From Dasania phycosphaerae (GTDB lineage: Bacteria > Pseudomonadota > Gammaproteobacteria > Pseudomonadales > Dasaniaceae), in contig NZ_JAPTGG010000010.1 of the NCBI RefSeq assembly GCF_026891035.1, forward strand, positions 1 to 64,000: 64,000 nucleotides of DNA. Direction: 5' to 3'. Of the stretch, positions 34,026 through 43,099 are shown piece by piece (within the stretch, counting starts at the first letter, position 1; the number at the start of each line of letters is the position of its first letter). Under the pieces are notes generated by a model. The model was not told the origin of the DNA. It worked only from the letters and a program-made list of their open reading frames with translations, and did no database searches. The translations under genes were made by a program, and so were the position numbers.

Positions 34026-34991
34026 TTAATCGACAGCGTGCAAACGCAGCTCTTTGGGTAATGAGAAGGTGATATTTTCCTCCACCCCAGCCATCTCTAC
34101 AGGCCTTTGCGCCCCCAAGTCACAAAGATGGTCTATTACCTGCTGTATCAAAACATCCGGGGCAGAGGCACCGGCAGTAATACCTATAGTTTTTTTATTA
34201 GCTAGCCAGCTGGCATCTATATCACTGGCTGTGTCTATCAAATAGGACTCCGTGCCCATGCGCTGGGCCAGCTCGCGCAGGCGGTTGGAGTTAGAGCTAT
34301 TGGGTGAGCCCACTACCAGCATCAGGTCGCACTCAGCGGCCAGCTGTTTTACTGCATCTTGGCGGTTCTGGGTGGCGTAGCAAATATCGTCTTTGCGGGG
34401 GCCGGCGATATTGGGGAATTTTTGCCGCAAGGCATCGATCACTTGAGCGGTATCATCCATAGATAGAGTGGTTTGGGTAACATAGGACAGTGCATCGGCA
34501 TTGCGTACCTGCAACTGCTGCACCTGCTCTACGTCTTCCACTAAGTATATGTCACCCCCTTTAGAGTGATCATATTGGCCCATGGTGCCTTCTACCTCGG
34601 GGTGGCCTTTGTGACCTATCAATACACATTCGTGGCCATCGCGTGAGAATTTAGCCACTTCCATATGTACCTTGGTCACCAAGGGACAGGTGGCATCAAA
34701 TACCCGTAGGCCACGCTGGCGTGCCTCTTCCTGCACCTTTAGCGAGACCCCGTGGGCGCTAAAAATCACGATAGTATCGTCGGGCACTTCGTGCAGCTCG
34801 TCTACGAATATCGCACCGCGGTTGCGCAGGTCATCCACTACAAATTTGTTATGCACTACTTCATGGCGCACATAAATGGGTGCGCCAAAAATAGATAGCG
34901 CACGATTGACTATTTCTATAGCCCTATCAACACCGGCACAAAAGCCGCGTGGGTTAGCTAGTTTTATGTGTATGGGGCTAGAAGTATTCAT
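34026..34991 (-). CDS. ispH: 4-hydroxy-3-methylbut-2-enyl diphosphate reductase
   Basis: IspH is the last enzyme of the MEP isoprenoid pathway and makes IPP and DMAPP with a 4Fe-4S cluster. The 321-residue product has the three cluster cysteines, Cys18 (NPRGFC), Cys102 (DATCP) and Cys204 (DICYATQNRQ), and the active-site EGTMGQ and HGHPEV-like GHKGHPEVEGT segment. It lies 8 bp after fkpB, as in Pseudomonas and E. coli, where the ileS-lspA-fkpB-ispH run is conserved. Confidence 0.97.
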   Translation of the reverse strand: MNTSSPIHIKLANPRGFCAGVDRAIEIVNRALSIFGAPIYVRHEVVHNKFVVDDLRNRGAIFVDELHEVPDDTIVIFSAHGVSLKVQEEARQRGLRVFDATCPLVTKVHMEVAKFSRDGHECVLIGHKGHPEVEGTMGQYDHSKGGDIYLVEDVEQVQQLQVRNADALSYVTQTTLSMDDTAQVIDALRQKFPNIAGPRKDDICYATQNRQDAVKQLAAECDLMLVVGSPNSSNSNRLRELAQRMGTESYLIDTASDIDASWLANKKTIGITAGASAPDVLIQQVIDHLCDLGAQRPVEMAGVEENITFSLPKELRLHAVD

Positions 34992-34999
34992 GGCTAATC

Positions 35000-35437
35000 T
35001 CAGGCGGCGTCTACCGCAATAATTTCTACATCAAACACAATATTTTCACCGGCTAAAGGATGGTTGAAATCAACAATCACCACCTCATCATCCACTGATT
35101 TAATCACGCCGGGCAGTTCTGACTGGCTGGCATCAGCAAAAGAAATCACCAAGCCTGCCTGCAAATCCATATCGTCAGCAAAGGTATCGCGCTTAAAGCT
35201 TTGTATATTATTGGGGTTGGGCTGACCAAAGGCGTCTTCGGGTAAAACAGTAAAGCTGGCCTTTTCGGCCGCGGTTAAACCAAATAGTTTTTTCTCAAAA
35301 CCGGGCAGCAAGCTACCATCACCAATAACAAAACTGGCGGGATCTTTTTCGAAGTTGCTGTCTATGATGTCACCGTTTTCAAACTTAAGTTCAAAATGTA
35401 GGGTAACGCGGGTTTCTGGGCCTATTAATGTAGTCAT
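35000..35437 (-). CDS. fkpB: FKBP-type peptidyl-prolyl cis-trans isomerase FkpB (SlpA)
   Basis: The 145-residue SlyD/FkpB-like protein starts with the FKBP half RVTLHFELKFENGDIIDSNFEKDPASFVIGDGSLLPGFEKKLFGL, carries an inserted IF chaperone loop (PEDAFGQPNPNNIQSFKRDTF), and ends with DFNHPLAGENIVFDVEI. It lacks the His-rich tail of SlyD. It lies between lspA (297 bp upstream) and ispH (8 bp downstream), in the conserved order. Confidence 0.93.
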   Translation of the reverse strand: MTTLIGPETRVTLHFELKFENGDIIDSNFEKDPASFVIGDGSLLPGFEKKLFGLTAAEKASFTVLPEDAFGQPNPNNIQSFKRDTFADDMDLQAGLVISFADASQSELPGVIKSVDDEVVIVDFNHPLAGENIVFDVEIIAVDAA

Positions 35438-35514
35438 GTCGCTCTTCTATATTTCTGTATGCCATTCAAACATAGGTTTGAAAATTATTAATTACCCAAG
35501 CCAACCTTTTATTT

Positions 35515-35705
35515 CGCTCTGCTGAGCGAGTTCATTTTCTTTGCTTGTGCACAAATTGCACTGCAATTTGGACGCCTGCTTATTAAAGGCGCCCTCCGGG
35601 TGAAAAAATGCCAAAAGCAGTTTTTCATCAAAGAAAACAGAACCAAAAGAAAGCACACTCCTAGTACGTCGGCCACTTTGTGGCTGCCCTGCGCTACTCC
35701 CAAGG
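35515..35705. repeat. Non-coding repeat-like element between lspA and fkpB
   Basis: The 297-bp gap in an otherwise tight operon holds no plausible gene. It contains TTTTCTTTG as a direct word near 35533 and its reverse complement near 35630-35640, GCAATTTG-type inverted words (35555-35570) and a run AACAGAACCAAAAGAAAG. This composition resembles a family of intergenic elements (TTTCTTTGCTT...CCAAAAGAAAG) that I remember from several proteobacterial genomes. Copy number here cannot be judged from one copy. A leftward 64-codon open frame across it is not convincing. Confidence 0.4.
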
Positions 35706-35734
35706 AGAAACTGGGTGCTCGTAGTCAGTAAAAC

Positions 35735-36232
35735 TTAATCTTTGTTGCCCTTATGGTGCTCTGGATGAACAATCATATCCAAAATCATCAGTATCGCGCC
35801 TATGGTGATAGCAGAGTCGGCAATATTAAATGCGGGAAAATAACTGTCTTGCCAGTGCACGGATATAAAATCAACCACATGTCCCAGCATCACTCTGTCC
35901 CATAAATTTCCTATGGCACCGCCTAAAATAAAAGTTAAGGCCACGGCTAACATTTTCTCTTGGGGTTTTAATTTATAAACCCACACCACTAAGGCAACAC
36001 TCACCACCGTCGAAATCGCAGTAAAAAACCAGCGCTGCCAACCACCGGCATCACTCAAAAAACTAAAAGCAGCGCCCTGGTTATATTGCAGCATTAAATT
36101 AAATACCGGCAGTATCTCCACGGGGTTACCGTACTGCAATTGGCTATCGGCTAGGGCCTTGGTCCATTGATCCAGCAGCACCAGCACCACAGCCAACAAC
36201 ATATAACAGGCAAAGCGTACAGTATGTGTCAT
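35735..36232 (-). CDS. lspA: Prolipoprotein signal peptidase (signal peptidase II)
   Basis: LspA cleaves lipoprotein signal peptides at the diacylglyceryl-Cys. The 165-residue, four-helix membrane protein has the catalytic aspartates in GHVVDFI and FNIADSAITIG and the conserved QYNQGAAFSFL and GGAIGNLWDR. The start is set at the ATG at 36232, which overlaps the end of ileS by zero to a few bases; the open frame extends 21 codons into ileS. BamD in this window is one of its clients. It follows ileS as in most gammaproteobacteria. Confidence 0.95.
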   Translation of the reverse strand: MTHTVRFACYMLLAVVLVLLDQWTKALADSQLQYGNPVEILPVFNLMLQYNQGAAFSFLSDAGGWQRWFFTAISTVVSVALVVWVYKLKPQEKMLAVALTFILGGAIGNLWDRVMLGHVVDFISVHWQDSYFPAFNIADSAITIGAILMILDMIVHPEHHKGNKD

Positions 36233-36239
36233 CACAGTA

Positions 36240-39056
36240 TTAAGCGTATAAACGCTTTTCGCCCTCGCCATCAACATTGTCAACGCAGCGGCCACATAAT
36301 AAAGGATGAACCTCAGAACTACCTACATCCTCGCGGTGATGCCAACAGCGATCACACTTATCAAAAGCGCTGGCGCTTACCTTAATATCCAAACCTTCCA
36401 GCTCGGTGCTGGTCGCATCGCTAGATTCTGATAGCGGTTTGAGAGTGGCGGTAGAAGTCATCAATACAAAACGCAATTCATCGCCTAAAGCGCTGAGCTT
36501 TTCGGCCAAGCTGCCATCGCAGTACAAGGTGATATCGGCCGCCAAGGAAGCACCTACTATGCCCTCTTTACGAGCCGCTTCCAGCTGCTTATTGACTGCC
36601 GTTTTCACTGCCATCAGCTCGCGCCAGTAACCGCGCCCCATTTCGGCAGCATCGGCCATTTTGGGTAATTCCGGCCACTCGCTAATAAATACAAACTCTT
36701 CCCGCTCACCGGGGATATGGGCCCATAGCTCATCGGCGGTAAAGCTCAGTATAGGCGCTATCCAACGGGTAAAGGCTTCTATGATGTAATGCATAGCTGT
36801 TTGCGCCGAACGGCGCGCCAAGCTGTCAGCCTGAGTGGTGTACTGTCTGTCTTTAATCACATCCAAGTAAAAACCACCCAACTCATTAACACAGAAGTTA
36901 TGCAGCTTTTGATACACCACATGGAATTGGTAACTGTCATAGGCAGCGATAATTTCTTCTTGCAAACAAGCAGCCGCATCTATTGCCCAGCGATCCAATA
37001 CTAATAATTGATCCACTTCTACCTGGTGTTGCGCAGGTTCAAAGCCTTCCAAGTTAGATAATAAAAAGCGTGCAGTGTTGCGTATGCGTCTATAGGAGTC
37101 GGCGGTGCGATTAAAAATCTCATCACTCACCGTCATCTCATTGCGGTAATCCGCCGCCGCTACCCACAGCCGTAATATATCGGCCCCTAGGCTGTTCATC
37201 ACGGTTTGCGGCGCCACCACATTGCCCACTGACTTGGACATTTTGCGGCCTTCGGCATCCACAGTAAAACCATGGGTTAATACGGCTTTATACGGTGCAA
37301 CGCCGTTCATAGCTACCGAGGTTAGTAGCGAAGATTGAAACCAACCGCGGTGCTGATCCGAACCCTCTAAATACAAATCGGCAGGGTTAGTTAAGTAATC
37401 ACGTCTATCGCACACGCTGGCGTGAGTTACCCCAGAGTCAAACCATACATCCAAAGTATCAGTCACTTTTTCGTAGTGCTCGGCCTCATCGCCCAGCAAC
37501 TCGGCAGGCTCTAAATCAAACCAGGCGTCTATACCTTTTTCTTCCACGCGTTGCGCCACCTCTTCTACTAGGCGCTGCGAATCGGGATGTAGCTCGGCGG
37601 TTTCCTTATGGATAAACAAAGCAATAGGCACGCCCCAGGTACGCTGGCGCGACACACACCAATCGGGGCGGCCATCCATCATCGTTTTGATACGGGCCTT
37701 GCCCCAGCCGGGTATCCACTCGACGTTTTCAATTTCAGACAGCGCCTGATCCAGCAAACCATTTTGCTGCATATTGACAAACCACTGTGGCGTGGCGCGG
37801 AAAATAATCGGCGACTTATGACGCCAGCAATGCGGGTAGCTGTGCTCAAAGGCTACGTAATGCAGTAGCACATTATTTTCACGCAAAACCTCTATCACAC
37901 TGTCGTTAGCTTTTAACACATGCTGGCCAGCAAACAATTCTGTTTCGGGTAAGTAAACACCGTTAGAACCCACCGGGTTGTACACCGCTATGCCATAGTG
38001 CTGACATACATTAAAGTCGTCCACACCGTGGCCGGGAGCGGTATGCACTGCGCCGGTACCGGCCTCAGTAGTTACATGCTCACCTAAAATTAACGGCAAT
38101 TGCTTATCGTAAAAAGGATGCTGTACTAATTGCTTTTCTAGGGCCTGACCTTTACAGCGGCCAATGATTTCAAAACTTTCTACGCCATAACGCTGCATCA
38201 CAGTCTCGTGCAGGGCTTCGGCCAATAAGATATTGCGCGGTACGCCCTCTTGCTCAAAGGCAACCAACACATAATCCAGCTCGGCATGCAGGCTTACCGC
38301 TAAGGAAGCGGGTAGAGTCCACGGCGTGGTGGTCCATATAGCCACGGCAACGCTAGCGTTAAGCTCAGCTTGCACACCGCAGGCTTGTAAAAATGCTGCT
38401 TTGTCCACTGCCTCGTAGGCCACATCTATAGCGGGTGATTGCTTGTCTTTATATTCAACCTCGGCTTCTGCTAACGCCGAGCCACAATCCATACACCAAT
38501 GCACAGGCTTAAAGCCTTTTTGCAGATGGCCGTTATTGGCGATTTTACCCAGGGCGCGAATAATATCGGCCTCGTTAGTAAAATTCATCGTCAGGTAGGG
38601 GTTATCCCACTCGCCCAATACACCCAGACGGATAAAATCTTTCTTTTGCCCTTCCACCTGCTTTTGCGCGTACTCGCGGCATTTTTTGCGAAACACCGAG
38701 GCGTCCACCTTAACCCCAGCCTTGCCCACTTTTTTCTCTACGTTTAGCTCTATAGGCAGGCCGTGACAATCCCAGCCCGGCACATAGGGAGCGTCAAAAC
38801 CGCTTAAGGTTTTGGACTTAACAATAATGTCTTTAATGATTTTATTAACCGCGTGGCCTATGTGTATATTGCCGTTCGCATAAGGAGGGCCATCGTGCAA
38901 AATAAACTGTGGTCTACCTGCGCGCGCCTCACGAATTTTTTGGTAGAGGTTTTTCTCTTGCCAGGCTTTTAACATTTGCGGCTCGCGCTGAGCCAAGTTG
39001 GCCTTCATGGCAAACTTTGTTTTAGGTAGGTTTAAAGTTTCTTTGTAATCGCTCAT
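36240..39056 (-). CDS. ileS: Isoleucyl-tRNA synthetase
   Basis: This class I synthetase charges tRNA-Ile. The 938-residue protein has HIGH in PPYANGNIHIGHAVNKI (about 57-73), KMSKS in GRKMSKSVGN (near 600), the CP1 editing domain (TTTPWTLPASLAVS, TEAGTGAVHTAPGHG) and the C-terminal zinc-binding CDRCWHHRED...CGRCVDNV. It lies between ribF and lspA in the conserved order. Length is typical of bacterial IleS. Confidence 0.98.
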   Translation of the reverse strand: MSDYKETLNLPKTKFAMKANLAQREPQMLKAWQEKNLYQKIREARAGRPQFILHDGPPYANGNIHIGHAVNKIIKDIIVKSKTLSGFDAPYVPGWDCHGLPIELNVEKKVGKAGVKVDASVFRKKCREYAQKQVEGQKKDFIRLGVLGEWDNPYLTMNFTNEADIIRALGKIANNGHLQKGFKPVHWCMDCGSALAEAEVEYKDKQSPAIDVAYEAVDKAAFLQACGVQAELNASVAVAIWTTTPWTLPASLAVSLHAELDYVLVAFEQEGVPRNILLAEALHETVMQRYGVESFEIIGRCKGQALEKQLVQHPFYDKQLPLILGEHVTTEAGTGAVHTAPGHGVDDFNVCQHYGIAVYNPVGSNGVYLPETELFAGQHVLKANDSVIEVLRENNVLLHYVAFEHSYPHCWRHKSPIIFRATPQWFVNMQQNGLLDQALSEIENVEWIPGWGKARIKTMMDGRPDWCVSRQRTWGVPIALFIHKETAELHPDSQRLVEEVAQRVEEKGIDAWFDLEPAELLGDEAEHYEKVTDTLDVWFDSGVTHASVCDRRDYLTNPADLYLEGSDQHRGWFQSSLLTSVAMNGVAPYKAVLTHGFTVDAEGRKMSKSVGNVVAPQTVMNSLGADILRLWVAAADYRNEMTVSDEIFNRTADSYRRIRNTARFLLSNLEGFEPAQHQVEVDQLLVLDRWAIDAAACLQEEIIAAYDSYQFHVVYQKLHNFCVNELGGFYLDVIKDRQYTTQADSLARRSAQTAMHYIIEAFTRWIAPILSFTADELWAHIPGEREEFVFISEWPELPKMADAAEMGRGYWRELMAVKTAVNKQLEAARKEGIVGASLAADITLYCDGSLAEKLSALGDELRFVLMTSTATLKPLSESSDATSTELEGLDIKVSASAFDKCDRCWHHREDVGSSEVHPLLCGRCVDNVDGEGEKRLYA

Positions 39057-39108
39057 GGCGTTAGGGTCACTCGACTTCTGTCTATTAATGCTTAAAAATT
39101 TACAGCGT

Positions 39109-40041
39109 TTAGGCCTTGTTAAAAAAGGCTTGCGCAGCGTCTATATCGCTGTGTATCTGGTTTTTCAAAGCCTCTAGTGAGGCAAATTTTTGCTCGTCAC
39201 GAATTTTGTGGCGAAAAATCACCTCTATGTTTTGGCCATATAAAGACTCTTTAAAATCTAATATATGGACCTCCAAAATCGCTTTAATCAAATCGCCTAC
39301 CGTGGGCCTGGTACCTACGTTAGCCACCGCATTTAATCTGCGGCCATCGCGCAAATGCACTTGCGCAGCATAAACGCCGCTCATCGCGGTTTGTATGCGG
39401 CGCAATTGCACATTGGCCGTAGGTGAGCCTAAGGTACGGCCCAATTGCTGCCCTAAAATCACTCGGCCGGTAATACTATAGGGCCTACCCAGCAATTGCT
39501 CTGCCAGGGCAAAATCTGATGCCTGTAGAGCCGCCCGTATCCGTGAGCTACTAATGCGCTGCTCGTCAGCTACCAGCGTTTTAGTATCGCTGACCTCAAA
39601 GCCGGCCCGCTCGCCATACTGCTTTAAAAAATCAAAGTCACCTTCGCGGTTATGGCCAAAATGAGTATCATCGCCCATCACTATGTATTTGGCTGCTAAG
39701 CCATCCACAAAGACCTGCTGCACAAAGTCACTGGCGTCCATATCACGGCAATGGGCATCAAAGCGCACCCGCAGCACCCTATCTATACCCAGCTGTTTGA
39801 GTGCTAAAAACTTTTCTCTAAAACTCATTAAGCGCGGCGGCGCCTGCCTGGGGGCAAAAAACTCTCTGGGTAAAGGCTCAAACACTACCACCGTAGTCGG
39901 CAGGCCCATAGCCTTACCCTTAGCAATTAAGCCTTGCAACACAGCCTGATGACCGAGATGTACGCCATCAAACGCCCCTATCGTGGCCACGCATCCTCTA
40001 TGTTGAGGGCGCAAGTTATGTATGCCGCGAATTAGCTCCAT
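39109..40041 (-). CDS. ribF: Bifunctional riboflavin kinase / FAD synthetase
   Basis: RibF converts riboflavin to FMN and FAD. The 310-residue protein has an N-terminal nucleotidyltransferase domain (TIGAFDGVHLGHQAVLQGL and GDDTHFGHNREGDFDFL) and a C-terminal kinase domain (GRVILGQQLGRTLGSPTANVQL, with GSPTAN in place of GxPTAN). It is upstream of ileS and downstream of murJ on the same strand, as in Pseudomonas, with a 115-bp gap before it that holds a small dispersed repeat. Confidence 0.96.
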   Translation of the reverse strand: MELIRGIHNLRPQHRGCVATIGAFDGVHLGHQAVLQGLIAKGKAMGLPTTVVVFEPLPREFFAPRQAPPRLMSFREKFLALKQLGIDRVLRVRFDAHCRDMDASDFVQQVFVDGLAAKYIVMGDDTHFGHNREGDFDFLKQYGERAGFEVSDTKTLVADEQRISSSRIRAALQASDFALAEQLLGRPYSITGRVILGQQLGRTLGSPTANVQLRRIQTAMSGVYAAQVHLRDGRRLNAVANVGTRPTVGDLIKAILEVHILDFKESLYGQNIEVIFRHKIRDEQKFASLEALKNQIHSDIDAAQAFFNKA

Positions 40042-40124
40042 AAACGGTAGGGGTTAGGCCTTTGCTGGGTAAAATAAACGGCAGATTATATAGCAGCGAA
40101 TGCCCTACGCATAGGGCGCAGGGC

Positions 40125-40154
40125 AGCGGTAAGCCACAAGCTTTAAGCGGCAAG
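40125..40154. repeat. Dispersed 30-bp AAGCTT-centred repeat, copy B
   Basis: It matches 5724-5753 at 26 of 30 positions. It is in the murJ-ribF gap, right at the murJ stop codon. The AAGCTT centre and mirrored GCNAC/GNGGC words make it partly self-complementary. Confidence 0.5.
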
Positions 40155-40156
40155 CG

Positions 40157-41758
40157 TTAAGCCTGTACCCTGAAATGCTTAGGGCGTGCGCCCATTAACA
40201 CTAGGGCGGCAAAGTAAGTGGCGGCGCCGGCAGCACACAGTGGCAATATATTTAGCGCGCGCTGCCACCAGTTCCATGCCAGCCACTGGCTGGTGGCGGG
40301 CAATAGGTAATATAGCGCCAGCGCCATCACCACTGCCGCCAAACTAATACGCAATACCGTTGCCAACATACCCACCAAAGGCTGGTACACTCCGGCTTTG
40401 CGCAAGCCGCTGTAAAGCAAGGCGACATTAAGAAAGGCGGATAAAGAGGTGGCCAGCGCCAGGCCTACATGGCCTATTTGCCAGTACATATGCAGCGGTA
40501 CCACAAAGGCTATATTTAAAATCATATTGGCCACCATGGCCTTAATGCCTATGGCCACTGGGGTTTTGGTGTCCTGGCGCGAGTAATAGCCCGGCGCCAG
40601 CACCTTAATCATCATAAAAGCCAATAAGCCCAAGCTATAGGCCCGCAGGCTGAGGGTGGCCATACTCACGTCGGCAGGGGTCATTTCGCCGCGCTGAAAC
40701 AGGGTGATCAAAATAGGCTCAGCCAAAATCACCAAGGCCACGGCCGCTGGCACCGCAATAAGCAACACCATGCGCATGGCCCAATCCATGGTATGGGCAA
40801 AGGCGCGGGGCGAGCTATTAGCCTGATGCCTGGACAGCGCCGGCAATATCACCGTGCTAATGGCGATAGCAAACACCCCCAGCGGTAGCTCCACCAAGCG
40901 ATCAGAGTAATACAGCCAAGACACACTGCCATTAGGTAAAAACGAGGCCAGCACCGTATCCAGCAATAAATTTATCTGGCTGACCGACACCCCAAATATG
41001 GCTGGCCCCATTAACAGCAAAATGCGCCTTACCCCTTCGTGCTGCAAATCCCAAGTGGGGCGCGGGGTGAGCTTAAGAGCATGAATAAAAGGGATTTGAA
41101 ACACAAACTGTATCAGCCCCGCCAGCAGCACCCCCCAAGCCAGGGCAAAGGCGGGCTCCTCAAATAGCGGCGCAGCCATTAGGGCCGAGCCTATTAAGGA
41201 TAGGTTGAGCAACACCGGGGTAAACGCAGGCACCGCAAAGCGACCATAGCTATTGAGCACCGCCCCGGCAAAACCGGTAAGGGAGATCAGCAGTAAATAG
41301 GGAAAGGTGATGCGTATCATCTCGGTGGCCAGCAGGTATTTGGCCTCGGCCTGCATATACCAGCCCGGCGCAAACAGCGCCCCCAATAGCGGTGCCGCCA
41401 TCACCGCCAACAGGGTAAACAGCAGCAAGATGCCCCCCAAGGCCCCAGCCACTCTATCCAGCAAGGCTCTGACCTCGGCATGGCTACGCTGGCTGCGGTA
41501 CTCGGATAACACCGGTACAAAGGCCTGAGCAAAGGCTCCTTCGGCAAACAGGCGGCGCATAAAATTGGGGATTTTAAAGGCCACAAAAAAAGCATCGGCA
41601 GCGGCACTAGCGCCCACAAAATTGGCTATGACCACATCCCTGGCCAAACCCAGCACCCGCGACAGCATGGTCATAGCACCCACTACCGCACTGGATTTTA
41701 ATAAGCCCGCTGCTTTTGTCGGCGCTGCCTTAGCAGCGTTGGCATTTGGTTGAGACAA
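40157..41758 (-). CDS. murJ: Lipid II flippase MurJ
   Basis: MurJ flips lipid II to the periplasmic side for peptidoglycan synthesis. The 533-residue membrane protein begins with the typical MLSRVLGLARDVVIANFVGASAAADAFFVAFKIPNFMRRLFAEGAFAQAFVPVLSEY-type signature (shown here only in part: SRVLGLARDVVIA and KIPNFMRRLFAEGAF) and has about 14 helices. The start is TTG at 41758 with GGAG six bases upstream. It heads the murJ-ribF-ileS-lspA-fkpB-ispH run. rpsT, next to it in Pseudomonas, is not seen here. Confidence 0.96.
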   Translation of the reverse strand: MSQPNANAAKAAPTKAAGLLKSSAVVGAMTMLSRVLGLARDVVIANFVGASAAADAFFVAFKIPNFMRRLFAEGAFAQAFVPVLSEYRSQRSHAEVRALLDRVAGALGGILLLFTLLAVMAAPLLGALFAPGWYMQAEAKYLLATEMIRITFPYLLLISLTGFAGAVLNSYGRFAVPAFTPVLLNLSLIGSALMAAPLFEEPAFALAWGVLLAGLIQFVFQIPFIHALKLTPRPTWDLQHEGVRRILLLMGPAIFGVSVSQINLLLDTVLASFLPNGSVSWLYYSDRLVELPLGVFAIAISTVILPALSRHQANSSPRAFAHTMDWAMRMVLLIAVPAAVALVILAEPILITLFQRGEMTPADVSMATLSLRAYSLGLLAFMMIKVLAPGYYSRQDTKTPVAIGIKAMVANMILNIAFVVPLHMYWQIGHVGLALATSLSAFLNVALLYSGLRKAGVYQPLVGMLATVLRISLAAVVMALALYYLLPATSQWLAWNWWQRALNILPLCAAGAATYFAALVLMGARPKHFRVQA

Positions 41759-41914
41759 GTAAGACTCCGGTGTAGCAACTAGGGCTTATTATAGGTATAG
41801 CGGCATTGTAGAAAGTTTTGCTCATAGAGTACAAACAAAGCTGGCAACATTTGCCTGCCCGCCTGGAAGAGCAGCGCACAGTTTGTATACTAAGTAGACA
41901 CTACTACCAGTAAC

Positions 41915-43081
41915 ATGATTATGAAACTACGGGGATTACTGCTAGCCATATTACTAAGCCTATTACTGAGTAGCTGTGCCAGACTGCAAGACTTCAACAT
42001 CAAACCACTACCTGACTTTGCCAGCATTAATGGCCCCATCAGTGCGCAGCAAGCTAGCCAACACATAACAGATAGCAGCTTTCGCACACTGTCACCTGAA
42101 GCCCTCGCTTATTTTAAAAAATACTTATTCGACCATATGCCCCAACGGCAAACAGCCATACAGCTGCGCAACCTCATCCACAGCCCCGCCTTTCTTAATT
42201 TTGAATACGCCGAAGATAAAACCTACAGCGCCCAGCAAGCCTATGCTAAGGCGCAAGGTAATTGCATAGCCTACAGCCATTTGTATATTAGTTTAGCCCG
42301 GCAGCTAGGCTTAAAAGCGCAATACCAATTAATAGAAAGCGACCCCACCCTAGTACTAAGAGATAAAAAAATATCCCTGTTTATACATCTTAATGTTGTG
42401 GTGAAACTAAACAGCAACAACAGCTTTACCGCCGACACAGTGCCTGAGCAACAGCATTTAATTAAACGAGGGCAGATGATTAGCGACAACAGTGCCGATG
42501 CCCTGCACTATAACAATCTGGCGATAGACGCCATGTTTGATAATAACTATCTGGCCAGTTATCGCTATTTAGCTAAAGCCATAAGCCTAGACCCGCAGCT
42601 GTCATTACTGTGGAGCAATGTAGGTGCACTATTTAGAAAAAACCAGCAGTTGCAGGCTGCAGAGCTCAGCCTACACAATGCGCTAGCCCTAGACCCACAA
42701 GCCTACCCCGCACTAAACAACTTAGCCGTGCTCTATCAGCAACAAAACAACAGCGTTAAAACTCAGTATTATCTTAATAAAATTAAAACCTATCGCGCCA
42801 GAAACCCCTATCACCATTACAATCTAAGCCTGCTAGCCATTAGCGATAAAAATTACTCGCTGGCGCTTAGATCTATAAAAAAAGCCATAGGCTTAAAAGC
42901 GGATGAAGCAGGGTTTTATTATCAACAAAGTTTAATTTACCAACAGCTACAACAATTAAACCAAAGCCGCACAGCCTTGCTACTAGCTATAGCCAACAGC
43001 CAGGATAAAAAGTCCCTGCGCAGTTATCAAAAACAATTACGGGTTTTAGACCAGCAAATCAAGCTACAAAACAATAACTAG
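41915..43081 (+). CDS. Lipoprotein with transglutaminase-like and TPR domains
   Basis: The 388-residue product has a signal peptide and lipobox LSSC (Cys21). Residues about 60-180 look like a papain-fold transglutaminase-like domain with a full triad: Cys117 (GNCIAYSHL), His158 (FIHLNVVV) and Asp174. Residues about 190-370 form tandem TPR helices (YLASYRYLAKAISLDPQ, AELSLHNALALDPQAYPALNNLAVLY, SLALRSIKKAIGLK). It may be an envelope-anchored peptidase, transglutaminase or scaffold. Two adjacent ATGs (41915 and 41921) are possible starts. It converges with the sulfotransferase gene at 43100 and is divergent from murJ. Confidence 0.72.
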   Translation: MIMKLRGLLLAILLSLLLSSCARLQDFNIKPLPDFASINGPISAQQASQHITDSSFRTLSPEALAYFKKYLFDHMPQRQTAIQLRNLIHSPAFLNFEYAEDKTYSAQQAYAKAQGNCIAYSHLYISLARQLGLKAQYQLIESDPTLVLRDKKISLFIHLNVVVKLNSNNSFTADTVPEQQHLIKRGQMISDNSADALHYNNLAIDAMFDNNYLASYRYLAKAISLDPQLSLLWSNVGALFRKNQQLQAAELSLHNALALDPQAYPALNNLAVLYQQQNNSVKTQYYLNKIKTYRARNPYHHYNLSLLAISDKNYSLALRSIKKAIGLKADEAGFYYQQSLIYQQLQQLNQSRTALLLAIANSQDKKSLRSYQKQLRVLDQQIKLQNNN

Positions 43082-43099
43082 ATCTACTGCTTTATTTAG

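Noticed and set aside
35509..35703. 64-codon minus-strand open frame in the lspA-fkpB gap
   Set aside because: Repetitive A/T-rich composition, no RBS, and the sequence looks like a non-coding intergenic element.
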